Source: Litsea cubeba
Taxonomy: Eukaryota > Streptophyta > Magnoliopsida > Laurales > Lauraceae
Reading direction: 5' to 3'
Assembly: GCA_012931725.1 (NCBI GenBank)
Contig: CM022951.1
Coordinates: 13,810,611-13,874,610 of the forward strand
Length of the DNA: 64,000 bases
The position numbers and the translations under genes are program-made. The notes under the pieces are model-generated. The model was given only the letters and a program-made list of their open reading frames with translations, did no database searches and was not told where the DNA came from. Of the stretch, positions 46,263 through 58,259 are shown piece by piece; the first letter of the stretch is position 1; each line of letters starts with the position of its first letter.

Positions 46263-47915
46263 ATCTGAACAAAAGTCCTGGAAGAATTAACTTCCAAAAG
46301 AGCTTATCATTTATGTTCAATCCATTTCCGGGACAGTGGACCTCTCTCTAATCGAAATACAAGATTAGATTGGGTGGATCCGTCAACCCGTTCGCTAAAG
46401 AGCGTTGGTAGTATGAATATCGTAACGAGGTTCATTATAGGATCTTTACTTTGGAAATCAAGTTACAGTCGGCTAGAAAGGAAAAGTCCATTTTGTACAT
46501 GATTGCAAACACAAAATCAATTCAGGATACTAAATAATTCAAATCAGGTTTCCAGATACCTTATGTGAGCAGTCAATGGAAGTGAAACAATGAGAAATAT
46601 GATTACAGATAACAGTTTAAAGTTGAACACAATACACCCCGAATTCAGTTTGACTGCCCTAAAACTGTTCATTTACGCAATCGATCCATTTATATGTTAT
46701 TTCCGTGGGATTACAGTATACATGTTCTACCTTTAGTTCTGATTTTTAGAACTAAAGGATCTTGTGGTGGAATAGATGCTGAAATTCTCAACTTGGTACA
46801 TTTTCCTTGGGTTGTTGCTCTTAAATGATGTTCTAATGGTCTCTTATTATGGATAAGGAATGCCAAAAATTTATAGGAACATTTCAATTTTTCAATCTAG
46901 AGCCTTTTCTCAATTGGAAGTATGTAACTGCTGCACTTTGATCTTAACTATCCATATATTAACAACCATTTAAATGGCTAATCTCTTGAAATTTTGTAAA
47001 AGTTGGAGCATCCCATCAGTTGAACCCATATTTCTTTAAGCCCAAAGCAGGATTTGACCAGCAGCATGCCTAATTCTAGCCCAAGTTCTGCCCATGACAT
47101 TTATATCAGGGCTGGACTGATAAATGTCCTCTTGGGCCCTTGGAACTTGGACACCTTGTGCTCAGGCAGGAAAGAACAAAACAGGTATTGCTTATCTCGG
47201 ACTTATCCAACTAAGCGAAGACATTTTGGAGAGGACATCTTCCCAACCAAGAGGAAAATTCATTATGGAACTTTGGTTTGTGGTGAGCAAATTATAGGCA
47301 AGGTTCTTTAAGTGGCTCCATTCGGTGTTCTTTTTACTAATAGTGGCTTCATGAGCATGTACAGAGAAACTCAAATTTTCTTGATTTTTAAGTGCTCTTG
47401 TAGATGGTAACTGTAAGACCCCGACCCGAGAGACCTCGTTTAGAGTTGATTAGTTGTGTTTTAGTTTTAAGTGTGTTTAGTAGTTTTTGAATTAGTTGGG
47501 GATTAGAATAGCTCTTATAATAGCTTTGGGGAATTTGGAGAGCCTTTTTAATTGTGGGACCCTTTGGGGGTTCTTATTACGAATTGTGTGAGATTGAGGG
47601 TTTACCGATGATTTTCAAAAATCATGTTTTAACCCCATTGGACTTATCTTATTAATCCCTACAACTTTCATGTTGACATCGTTTTCATTCGAGGACCTTA
47701 AACCCGATTTTTCACTAATTGAGGGCAAAATGGCCTTTTTACCCAAAATCTGGACACCGATTTCAATGTCACCAAAATGTACAAAATATATACTTTTTGG
47801 AAACTAGAAATTTTGCCGATCAACTTTGTCTTCTTCGTCGAATTCATTTGAAGCCCCGAAAACCATATTTTGAGCCCGAGAAGTTCTTTAAGTTGTGGGC
47901 CCCACTCCCACTTAC

Positions 47916-47923
47916 TATATATA
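47916..47923 (+). promoter_or_regulatory. TATA box of the 3137 bp element
   Basis: CTTACTATATATAGAAAGC is followed by a CT-rich leader and AAAACCCTAGAGGAGAAGAG, a typical plant transcription start context. Confidence 0.65.
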
Positions 47924-48631
47924 GAAAGCTTCTTCTTCTTTTTCCCATTTCTGGCAAAAACCCTAGAGGAGAAGAGAAATCCCAGCCCTAAGGGTTTTCC
48001 CTTACCTTTTCTTGCCTCTTCATCTTCAATCCCCCACTAAACTAGTGCTAATGGAAAATTAGTTGCTATAATCTTCTTCCTCATCTCAAGGCCTTCATCT
48101 TGACACCATTTTTGAAGAAAACCGCCCACTCCAAGACTTACTTTGGACAACACCTTGCCTTTTGAAGAACTTCTTCGTAAGTGATTTTCCTAAAAGTTTT
48201 ATAATCTTGTTTGTTTAGCCCTAGGGTAGCTCTATTTCAATTATTGGAAAATTCCGTCTTGTTTTACTTGGATTTTGTTGATCTAGGGTTTGGATTTGGG
48301 GGTTTTGTGTATAGGTGTTTGATTGGGGAACTAAGAGGTGATTAGAGCTCGAATTGAATTGCAATTGGACCCAAGGCAAGTGGATGAAATGATTCTCATG
48401 TGTTTTATCATGTTTTATGCAAAATCTTGATTTGTTTTCCTTAATAGTTTTAATGATTTATCATGTTTGATGGTTTAGTCTTATTGATTTTGAATGATGA
48501 TTTGATGAGATAATGAGGTCAAGGAATAGCCCAATTATTTGTGAAGATATGGATGGAAGAAGGGAAAGAAAGGAAATGGATTGGAGTTGGACAAGAGAAG
48601 AATTCAACCAAATGGGTTGAAATTCGCTACA

Positions 48632-48864
48632 GGACCGATCGATCGCCCATCAGGTCCGATCGATCGGACTGTAAATAACTGAGAGGGTTTGCAGGACCGA
48701 TCGATCGCCCATCAGGACCGATCAATCGGACTGTAAATAACTGAGAGGGTTCTCAGGACCGATCGGTCGCCCATCAGGTCCGATCGATCGGACTGTAAAT
48801 AACTGGAAGCAATTCAGGACCGATCGATCGGCCAGGGAGCCCGATCGATCGGACTGAAATGAGA
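48632..48864 (+). repeat. Tandem array of about 60 bp units with CGATCGATCG palindromes
   Basis: Nearly four units, each with two copies of (A/T)CCGATCGATCG separated by about 20 bases, then GACTGTAAATAACTGAGAGGG. Seven or eight palindromes lie in 233 bp. Confidence 0.9.
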
Positions 48865-49987
48865 CGAACTGTAAAATGAAAGGATTGTGGGACTATTTCC
48901 AGATTCATTCCAAGCCCATACTCAAGTCCAATTCAGCTCTATCCCTTATCTTCTTATTTGAAGGCATTGAACCTATAAGGATGCATTTAAACCCATGGAT
49001 GGATTGGGTAAATTGCAAAGGGTTGTAGTGGGGAGGTATTATTTGGAGCCCCATTGTTATTTAGGGACTTGTAAGGCATTACGTGAAGTCCGGAGGAAGG
49101 GGAAACTCATCATGGAGATTCTATGAGATTTTCTAGATTGACCAATGTGTATAAGGACCCGGAATGTCCCTAACTCTTAAAGAGTACCAAAATTTCATCA
49201 TAACCGACATACGGGACCCTATTCGCACTGATTCAATTCTAGAAACCCCATTGTTAGTCTGTGAAGGTATAGAAGACTATTTGTATTTGATTTTCAACCA
49301 AACTCCTATTTTGGGATTTTAAACCCACATGATATGACTAGACTGTTTTGAGAGTATTGAAAGTGTATTTAGCTTTTGCTAACCTGTATATGACCGACCA
49401 GATACGAATGTGTATTTGTGCCTAAGAGCACCCCGTTTCTTTAATATGTACACGATTTGATTTATCGTATTTGACCTATGAGTCGGCACCACTGAGCTTG
49501 GACGACCTAGTTGGTTTGATCCGCCGACTTGGGGTTCCTTCCCCTCCTGATAGTCAGCTGCAGTCTGGAATTTGCATAGTTTACCCGGCTCGCTACCGTG
49601 GTCCTGTACAGTACATATATATATTATAGTATTTTATCGTTGTTCCTCCTCACCTTGTGTGACTGAGGCCAATGATCCTGTTTATCGTTGTTCCTCCTCA
49701 CCTCGTGTGACTGAGGCCAATGATCCTGTAGGGTATGTGCTCTCTTCACGCTAGTGAAGGGAGGATCTAGCTTTGTGTGGTTGCCATCTTGACAGTTTCC
49801 GAATCCTTGTTACCTTACATGATTTATTGCATATGTGCCTCTTTTAAAATGATATATCGTCTTTTATGAAGTTCATTATTTACTCACAAGTTTTCTAAAC
49901 TTTTGCAAAGTATTATCGTTTTATTGTTATTATCTTTTCACCCACCTGCCAGACCGTCGTGTCTGATCCATTTATTTTGGTACTCAG

Positions 49988-50079
49988 GTCCCGAGCTTAT
50001 TGCCGTTGAGGAGGAGCCAGAGGAGGCGGTCGGTGAACCGCAGCGAGTGATTGAGTGGCAAGCCGATGATGTCATGTAG
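49988..50079 (+). CDS. Predicted terminal exon of the 3137 bp element, acidic peptide
   Basis: Follows acceptor GGTACTCAG and ends at TAG 50077-50079; 92 nt with phase 1 entry, giving 29 codons. The peptide is acidic (VEEEPEEAVGEP) and ends VIEWQADDVM. The exon of the 2760 bp element at 61390 has the same length, phase, acid-rich centre and E-W-x-x-D-D-V ending, although surrounding sequence is strongly diverged. The upstream exons are not resolved and the product is unknown to me. Conservation of length and ending is the evidence for coding. Confidence 0.5.
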
Positions 50080-50603
50080 ACATTCGGCCTTGCCTTGAGA
50101 ACGATACACTTTGGGAATTATAATATCTTTATGTTAGGTTTCATTTGATTATACGGTCTTTGCTGACCGTTATTTTGGGGGCATTAATCAACTGATATTT
50201 TGTAAATATACTTAACTTTACTTTTGGGGAAAATATGCTTGATCATTGCTCATCCTGATATCTTGTCATGTTAACCATAAATCAGTCTTGTTTATGGATT
50301 TGAATGGTATTAGCATGGTTTGCTACACGCTTCCGCAATCTTGAGAATATGTTGATATGGTTATATGTGAGATGATGTGTAAAGATAATCCTCACCGCGG
50401 AACCCTGTGGGAAATCACTTGCACGGACAAATATTCTTTTAATTCCGTGTGCGGTTTAGCCAAAGAGATGCACGTGGCGCGGCATCACCCCACCCACTGT
50501 CCCGACTCCCGGACTCGGATCTTCCCCTTTCGGTCCGGGGTCGCGACAGTAACAAAAATAAAAATTGGCGCTGGTGAGAGCAGTAGCATGTTACAATGGA
50601 AAG

Positions 50604-51323
50604 TGTTAGGCCAAAAGGTCACTTCGGTCAACAAAAGTTGCTATCAGAAATAAAGAAAAAAAAAAGCACTGAAGAGGCAGAGAGGCACCTCGCTATAGTG
50701 AGGGTGGCGCATGGAGAAGCCCAGTTGATTCCGAACTCTTTTTTAGAGTTTGAAAAAGGACTCTATTCTAAGTGGAATATGTTTAGGAGTCTCTTACATG
50801 AATTTGGGGCTATATATTGGGTGCTTCTCACAACCCCAAAGGACACAAATCATCTCTCAAGTTCTGAATTAGTGATCTAATTGAGAGAAATATATTTTCT
50901 AGAGATTTATTAAAGAGTGGTGCTGCTAAGTACTCTGGAGAGCCAGGTTCTTCTGCATCCCTGGTAGAAGATCATCTTCTTACGTAGAAGATTTGAGGAG
51001 TTAAGCGCTGGATTGAGTCTATTGCAATCAACGGTGTGAAGTCGTTGAAGCGTGAAGCGACACAAGGTAACTTCAGTCTTTAGATTGGGGATTTCTGGGG
51101 AGGAAATCTGAGTTTCTTGTAATTGTGAGATTCATAATGCTTGATTTGATCCAGTTCGGATCGGTGGTTTTTCACCCGGTTAGGGTTTTCCTACTTTAAT
51201 TTTGGTGTCCTTGTGTTGTGTGCTTGTGATTTTATTTTCACTATGTAGATTATTATTTTTTGGATACTAGTGGGCTGATTTATTGAGTGGACCAATCTAG
51301 AGATCTCATACCCTAAACCTTCA
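50604..51323 (+). repeat. 5' LTR of copia C (720 bp)
   Basis: TGTTAGGCCAAAAGG to AAACCTTCA. Contains CCTCGCTATAGTGAGG (50688-50703), AGAAGATCATCTTCT (50966-50980) and the U5 GGTGGTTTTTCACCCGGTTA block. Confidence 0.88.
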
Positions 51324-51381
51324 ATTGGTATCAGAGCGGGTTGCACTTAGTTATTATGTTTGACCCTAAAAGATTTCTAGA

Positions 51382-52380
51382 ATGGTACTCAATCGAGAAT
51401 GGAGATCAACTTCTAAGCCTCCTTTGCTAGATGGTTCTAATTATGCATATTGGAAGCAAAGGATGATTGGGTTCCTTAAGTCCATTGATGATAATGTTTG
51501 GGATATTGTTGAGGAGGGCTACTCCAGACCAACAATTGTGGCTAATGGACAAACTGTTCCTAAACCTAAAACCCAATGGACTAAGGATGAGAAGCATGCC
51601 TCCAATTGTAATAACAAGACAGTGAATGGTATATACAATGGAGTGTCTGCTGAAGAGTTCCGTACGATTTTCACTTGCAAAACTGCAAAAGAAGCATGAG
51701 AAGTCTTACAGACGGTGTATGAGGGTATAGACACGGTGAAGCAATCTAAACTGCAAAGACTGACTAAAGAATTTGAAACCATCGTGATGGAAGAAGATGA
51801 GACCTTTGATCACTTTTATGCAAAACTGAATGATATTATCAATTCTGTTTTCAATCTGGGTGAGGAAATTCAAGAAAATAAGATTGCCAAGAAAATTCTG
51901 AGGTCTCTACCTTTGAGGTTCAATTCTAAAATGGATGCTATAGAAGAAAATAAGAATCTTGATACCCTCAAGGTCAACCAGCTAGTTGGAAATCTTCAAA
52001 CCTTTGAAGCAAACCGTTTGGATAAAGGAAAATCAAAAGAGAAAGTTATTGCTTTGACAGCCAACTTAGAGTCAAGAAAGAAACCTGAAAAGAAAATTGA
52101 GTCTGATCATGAATCTAAGGCTGAAGATGATATGGCTGAAATGTTTAATTGCTTCAAGAAGTACATGAAGTCAAAACAAGACAAGTGGAAGAGTTTCAAA
52201 TTTGAGAAGAAGTATTCTGCGAAAAGAACTAAGTGTTTTGAGTGCCAAGGCTACGAACACTATGCGAATGAGTGTGCCAATAAGAAAAAAGGTACACAGA
52301 AAAAACTCTCAACACAACTTGGGATGAAGAGTCATCAGAAAAAGAAAAAGATCCTTCAATTGATGCTTCTGAAACTATGA
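51382..52380 (+). pseudogene. Gag of copia C, N-terminal and zinc-knuckle part
   Basis: Gag of the plant copia type binds RNA and builds particles. The frame opens MVLNREWRSTSKPPLLDG, with the conserved NYAYWKQRM block and the UBN2-type region (TVYEGIDTVKQSKLQRL; FDHFYAKLNDI; KILRSLPLRF). TGA at 51697-51699 interrupts a KEA-EVLQ context where Trp is usual. A CX2CX4HX4C zinc knuckle (CFECQGYEHYANEC) is at about 52233-52275. A frame change near 52310 moves the rest into another frame. The start at 51382 is the first ATG leading into the conserved region. Confidence 0.88.
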
Positions 52381-53244
52381 ATGGCAAGTTTGTGGCTTTC
52401 ATGGCTAGGTCTCTGTATGATGATGATACTAATGAAGATCATGATGATGAAATGTTAGATCAAGAGAAAGATTATAAAAAGTTATATCATACTACATATA
52501 CTGATTGCGTCCGGATGACAAAGTATGGCAACAAGATTACAATCAAGTTTAAGGCTACTCAAGAAGAAAATTTTGCAGTGAAAATTGAATTAGAGCAAGC
52601 ACGTGAAAATGTTTCTCTCTTGGAAAGTCAGAAGAACTGCATAGCTGAAATTTTGAGTACGGATGGTCAGAGATTCAAGAAGGCTGAACAAGAGATTGAG
52701 ACCTTATGAACAGAGTTACAGAAGGTACAAGCTGAAAATAAAGATTTGCAAGGAAGATTGAAGATCACTCTGTCTGAGCTAGAACTGAAATAAGCTTCGC
52801 TAAACAAAATGAACACTGGTTCGAAGACTCTTACAAACATCTTGTGTAGTCAGAAGTCTCAGTTTGATAGAAGCGGTCTCGGTTATGATCATGGTGCATC
52901 CACTTCAAATTCTAAAGGTAAAACAATTTTTGTTTCAAGTGTTACACATGTTACTCCACATACTGCACTTTCAAATAACATGTCGAGTAGTTTAAAAAAA
53001 AAAGAATGTGTCACGCGCTGCATGCACATCCACTTATCACCATTATGGAAATAAAGGACACATTCATCCCCATTGCAAGGAGCTGCAAAGTTTACCCAAG
53101 ACCAAGCAATGGCGGAAGAATTATTCTTCACCCATGACGACTCAAATTTGGGTAAGAAAGTATAATTTGCCTAAGGAGTTTGCTCACACTCAACTGAAAG
53201 ATCATACTACACAAGTGTGGGTGGCTAATTATATAAAGCCTTGA
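52377..53244 (+). pseudogene. Gag C-terminal extension of copia C, broken
   Basis: An acidic stretch (DDDTNEDHDDEMLDQEKDY) and coiled coil (VKIELEQARENVSLLES) run to TGA at 52707-52709, then continue in pieces (TGSKTLTNILCSQKSQFDRS, a degraded second knuckle YGNKGHIHPHC near 53050). Such coiled-coil extensions are known in SIRE/Tnt1-like gag. The frame ends at 53244 (VWVANYIKP) and no protease motif follows. Confidence 0.75.
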
Positions 53245-53548
53245 TCAAGGAGGTCAAGCTCCCACCCCAAGTGCTGATACGAAGATCATAGTGAAGGGAA
53301 GTCAAAATTGAGGGGGAGTTACTGCTGGATCTAGGTTGACAGAAGCTGCATGATTTTTTGTTTGTCAATTATGGATAAATACAGGGGGAGAAGAATGAAG
53401 TCGGGGGGAGTTCTGCAAGCTAAGGCAATTCAAGATCTACAGTGTTGATTTTTTTTAAAAAATTCAATGTATTTTGGGTTTTTCTTTTGGGTATATCATA
53501 TTTATTGTTTTAGGAAGATTTTTCCCAGAATTGCCAAAAGGGGGAGAT

Positions 53549-54263
53549 TGTTTGGTCAAAAGATCACTTCGGTCAACAAAAGCTGCTGTCATAAATAAAG
53601 AAAAAAAAACGCTGAAGAGGCAGAGAGGCATCTCACTATAGTGAGGGTGGCGCAGGGAGAAGCCCAGTTGATTCCGAACTCTTTTTTAGAGTTTGAAAGA
53701 GGACTCTATTCTAAGTGGAATATTTTTAGGAGCCACTAGCACGAATTTGGGGCTATATATTGGGTGTTTCTCACAACCCAAAAGGAGACAGATCATCTCT
53801 CAAGTTCTGAATTAGGGATCTAATTAAGAGAAATATTCTCTAGAGATTTATTAAAGAGTGGTGCTACCAAGTACTCTAGAGAGCCATGTTTCTCTGCATC
53901 CCTTGTAGAAGATCATCTTCTTGCGCAGAAGATTTGAGGAGTCAAGCGCTGGATTGAGTATGTTGCAATCAACGGTGTGAAGTTGTTAAAGCATGAAGCG
54001 ACACAAGGTAACTTCAGTCTTTAAATAGGGGATATCTAGGGAGGAAATATGAGTTTCTTGTAATTGCGAGATTCATAGTTCTTGATTTGATCCAGTTTGG
54101 ATCGGTGGTTTTTCACCCGGTTAGGGTTTTCCACTTTAATTTTGGTGTCCTTGTGGTGTGTGCTTGTGATTTTATTTCTGCCATGTAGATTATTATTTTT
54201 TGCACAATAGTGGGCTGATTTATTGAGTGGACCAATCTAGAGATCTCATACCTTAAACCTGTA
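53549..54263 (+). repeat. 3' LTR of copia C
   Basis: 715 bp, TGTTTGGTCAAAAG to AAACCTGTA, preceded by the polypurine tract. It is clearly more divergent from the 5' LTR than from the duplicate at 55024. Confidence 0.88.
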
Positions 54264-55023
54264 CAAAGTGTTAATGATATGTGCATATATTGGACTGTAA
54301 GAAACTGCCATTTTTTCTGTTTCATTTAAAAAGTTCAAAGGCTACAAAACTTGACTAAATACTATACCTATTCTGCTAAGGCCCATCATGAGTCAAAACC
54401 CCCAATTAAGTCCCATTTAAAGATATTTAGTTCTATTGGGCAACTATTCCCATAATATGTCGAGTAGTTTCAAAAAAAGAATGTGTCACGCGCTGCATGC
54501 ACATCCACTTATCACCATTGTGGAAATAAAGGACACATGCATCCCCATTGCAAGGAGCTGTAAAGTTTACCCAAGACCAAGCAATGGCGGAAGAATTATT
54601 CTCCACCCAAGACGACTCAAATTTGGGTAAGAAAGTCTAATTTGCCTAAGGAGTTTGCTCACACTCAACTGAAACATCATACTACAAAAGTGTGGGTGGC
54701 TAATTATATAAAGCCTTGATCAAGGAGGTCAAGCTCCCACCCCAAGTGCTGATACGAAGATCATAGTGAAGGGAAGTCAAGATTGAGGGGGAGTTACTGC
54801 TGGATCTAGGTTGACAGAAGCTGCATGATTTTTTGTTTGTCAATTATGGATAAATACAGGGGGAGAAGAATGAAGTCGGGGGGAGTTCTGCAAGCTAAGG
54901 CAATTCAAGATCTACAGTGTTGATTTTTTTTAAAAAATTCAATGTATTTTGGGTTTTTCTTTTGGGTATATCATATTTATTGTTTTAGGAAGATTTTTCC
55001 CAGAATTGCCAAAAGGGGGAGAT

Positions 55024-55738
55024 TGTTTGGTCAAAAGATCACTTCGGTCAACAAAAGCTGCTGTCATAAATAAAGAAAAAAAAACGCTGAAGAGGCAGAG
55101 AGGCATCTCACTATAGTGAGGGTGGCGCAGGGAGAAGCCCAGTTGATTCCGAACTCTTTTTTAGAGTTTGAAAAAGGACTCTATTCTAAGTGGAATATTT
55201 TTAGGAGTCTCTAGCATGAATTTAGGGCTATATATTGGGTGTTTCTCACAACTCAAAAGGAGACAGATCATCTCTCAAGTTCTGAATTAGGGATCTAATT
55301 AAGAGAAATATTCTCTAGAGATTTATTAAAGAGTGGTGCTGCCAAGTACTCTAAAGAGTCATGTTTTTCTGCATCCCTTGTAGAAGATCATCTTCTTGCG
55401 TAGAAGATTTGAGGAGTCAAGCGCTGGATTGAGTATGTTGTAATCAACAGTGTGAAGTTGTTGAAGCGTGAAGTGACACAAGGTAACTTCAGTCTTTAGA
55501 TAGGGGATATCTAGGGAGGAAACATGAGTTTCTTGTAATTGCGAGATTAATAGTGCTTGATTTGATCCAGTTTGGATCGGTGGTGTTTCACCCGGTTAGG
55601 GTTTTCCACTTTAATTTTGGTGTCCCTATGGTGTGTGCTTGTGATTTTATTTCCGTTGTGTTGATTATTATTTTTTGCACAATAGTGGGCTGATTTATTG
55701 AGTGGACCAATCTAGAGATCTCATAACTTAAACCTGCA
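55024..55738 (+). repeat. Duplicate 3' LTR of copia C
   Basis: 715 bp copy within unit 2, ending AAACCTGCA; it keeps the CA terminus that the unit 1 copy has lost. Confidence 0.88.
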
Positions 55739-55929
55739 CAAAGTGTTAATGATATGTGCATATATTGGACTGTAATAGACTGCATGTTTTCCGCCTCATT
55801 TAAAAAGTTCAAAGGCTACAAAACTTGACTAAATACTATACCTATTCTGCTAAGGCCCATCATGAGTCAAAACCCCCAGTTAAATCCCATTTAAAGATAT
55901 TTAGTTCTATTGGGCAACTATTCCCTCGC

Positions 55930-58259
55930 CCATTCAAAACCATATCTAAATGTTCATTACCGTTGAGCGATGATATCGTCGCACAATTCTTTTGGGATGC
56001 AATACATTTTTCCAACATCACCAGTTCGTGCACCTGCACTATATGATCACAACAAATGAGTGTTTACATTGAAACATTAGACATATCAATTTGCAAAGCA
56101 ACTTTAAACAAACAGTTATCTTCAATCCTTATAACCTGGATAACACTATCAACTTGGTATGAATCCATATGAAGAATCCAGACAGTCAATTCAAGATAAA
56201 ATTCATTTAATGGATTCAGTAAATCATAGTTATCATGCTAAAAAGAATTTACCAAAGATATAATCAAAGCATGTAACATGTGATGTGGAAAACAAGGCTT
56301 ACTGAGGAGAGAATTAACTAATAAATCAAAGCTTTAGCTTTCCAGCAGCTAGTTGTCGGTTGACTTGTCAATTAACTGAATTCAAGTTCACTTAGCCGAA
56401 CTTGAGCCGAAGTGATCGCCGAACTCAGTTTCATAGGAAAATGAGCATTCGGTAACTTGAACCGAATTGGGTTCGGTGAACGTCGGTTAACCGACATGAG
56501 CTAGTTCGGTTAACCAAACATGGACCCAACGGTTCATCGAGAAGAGAGTGTCCAATTTAAATCCGATAAAATTTTCCAATAAAACTAAGGATTCGAGGGT
56601 CCATGGAAACCAAGCTTAGATTCATGTTTAAATAAACTCAAAAGTGCTTTTCAAAACATGAACCTAACAACGGCGAAGATTATTTTGAAACTCAAAAACC
56701 ATAGGCATGCATAGTCAAAATCAATTTTACAACACTACGCATCCAAGGTAGAAAACCAAATCATGCATGAAAAACAAGTTTGAGAGTTATAAAACCATGC
56801 ATGTGAAAATCCTAGATCTCGAGTTTTTCACAAACAATGCATATGTGTAAACTCAAACGATGCTAAAATGAACATGCATCTATAAAATTGCAATACACAC
56901 AATTCCTAACAAGATATTCGACGAAACATGAAGAGTCCAAATGTAGGGGTCACGCCAACCATAACCTCATTATTTCATTGTCAGCCACTCAACCTACAAA
57001 ACACCAAAAAAAAAAACCATATACAATATCACCAAAGCGGTGTTTAGAAAACCAATAACCAATATAGAGAATGTATTCCATGCAGTAAAAGTATCTGCAT
57101 GATTTTGCGCTATCTAAGATGTGAGAAGGGTTTTTATGTCTCCCACTCAATATTGTTACTTCTCAGGGATACCCACTACTTTATCATTTGTATCACGATT
57201 TCTATTGTATTTATATATACAGTCTTAGTCGGTATGCAGTTATTTGCTCGAAGCATTATTTGCAAGTAGGGTTCAATTATATTGATTTGGATATGATGCT
57301 GGCAATGTTATGTCTCATACTGAATGTACGTTGTAGACATTTAACAATTGTACTTTAAGGTTTTCATAGAAATCAAGCTTTCTTAACTGTAACAAAACCA
57401 AAACTTTTTCTCCTTTTGATTCACAAATGAGCCCAACTCACGTACCTTGACCACCTGAGCTCCATCCACGGACAAAACCATTACCTTTTCTTACTCAATT
57501 GTCTGGCCATACCCTTGTGGAATAATGCTCTATCCAAATGAACCGCGGAACCTTCCAAACCAAAATGTTTTAAATGTAGGTCTTGTTAAGGCTTCATTTG
57601 TCACAATTTTATTGGATGCATTCACATTATTATGATAGCTTGATCTCTCATTTTCTCGTACAAAAGTCGAGCTGGTTGTGCATTTGAGGTACTAGCCTCG
57701 TTGCGGGGCAATTCGTTCGTGCATGTATTCTCTTTAGACATCTGTGTACATCCAAATTAGAAATAAAAAAGCAAGCATACATAAAAAAATAGTTCACAAG
57801 ACGGAAATAGTGAACACTAAAAAATTTAATGCTTGTATGGAATAGTGAACAATAAAAAATATACATTTTATAACAATCCAATATTAGAAATGAATTACGC
57901 CCACTTGAAGTAAGAGATAAACAACTTTGTCTAACACCACAATAGTTAAAGTTCATGAATGGTAGATTGTTGATTTTGCAAGGAAGTATATGACGTATCA
58001 TTGGTTATTTGCAACTAACTACATTTGTTAATATTGTTGATTTTATTTATTAATTGCATTGTATAAAAAAAATAAGGGGCTTTGGCCGGAGGTCCCTCAA
58101 AGCATGACTTTGTTACAAATAGTCTAAAAAAAAAGTCATGCAGTCAAAGGTCCCTCTCACACTTTTCACTACATGGAATGTCTAATTTACCCTTTCTTTA
58201 CATCATATCCCATGATTGGTGGGATATCCCACTAATAATGGTCAACTACCATTTAATTG
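55930..58259. other. Intergenic DNA, AT-rich
   Basis: No supportable gene. At 56370-56520 there is a cluster of CCGAAC/GTTCGG and GGTTAACC motifs including the perfect palindrome GTCGGTTAACCGAC (56482-56495). Confidence 0.55.

Larger units (their letters stand above)
44401..47411. repeat. Diverged segmental duplications carrying two MITE-like elements
   Basis: DNA at 44440-44620 resembles 45735-45905, and 44700-44930 resembles 46735-46950 (TTTTCTCAATTGGAAGTA and surroundings). The repeated parts are 80% alike or less by eye. Two inverted-repeat elements lie within. No host gene is readable. Confidence 0.6.
47412..50548 (+). mobile_element. 3137 bp TG...CA element with GTAAC duplication (probable solo LTR, type S)
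   Basis: It begins TGTAAGACCCCGACCCG and ends GGTCCGGGGTCGCGACA, flanked by GTAAC at 47407-47411 and 50549-50553. It contains a TATA box (TATATATA 47916-47923), a leader with donor TTC|GTAAGT at 48176/48177, the block CCAAGGCAAGT (48371-48381), a palindrome-rich array (48632-48864), the block CTATGAGTCGGCACCACT (49476-49493) and a terminal exon (49988-50079). The paralogous locus near 41236 shows a single GTAAC, i.e. the empty site. No PBS or polypurine tract adjoins it, so a solo LTR is the simplest reading. Confidence 0.8.
50604..54263 (+). mobile_element. Copia C: Ty1/copia element lacking pol
   Basis: LTR (50604-51323), PBS TGGTATCAGAGC (51326-51337), gag (51382-53240, broken), then directly the 3' non-coding part, polypurine tract (53534-53548, CCAAAAGGGGGAGAT) and 3' LTR (53549-54263). 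There is no protease, integrase, RT or RNase H. Flanks are GAAAG on the left and CAAAG on the right, a 4/5 match for a target duplication; the empty site is preserved near 41286-41300. Either the element lost pol or belongs to a gag-only non-autonomous family. Confidence 0.85.
52976..55929 (+). repeat. Tandem duplication of a 1.47 kb unit
   Basis: Unit 1 (52976-54452) and unit 2 (54453-55929) each contain the gag tail, polypurine tract, complete 3' LTR and about 190 bp of flanking host DNA (CAAAGTGTTAATGATATGTG onward). ATGTCGAGTAG recurs at 52980 and 54457. Because host flank is included, the copy arose by DNA-level tandem duplication after insertion. Confidence 0.9.
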
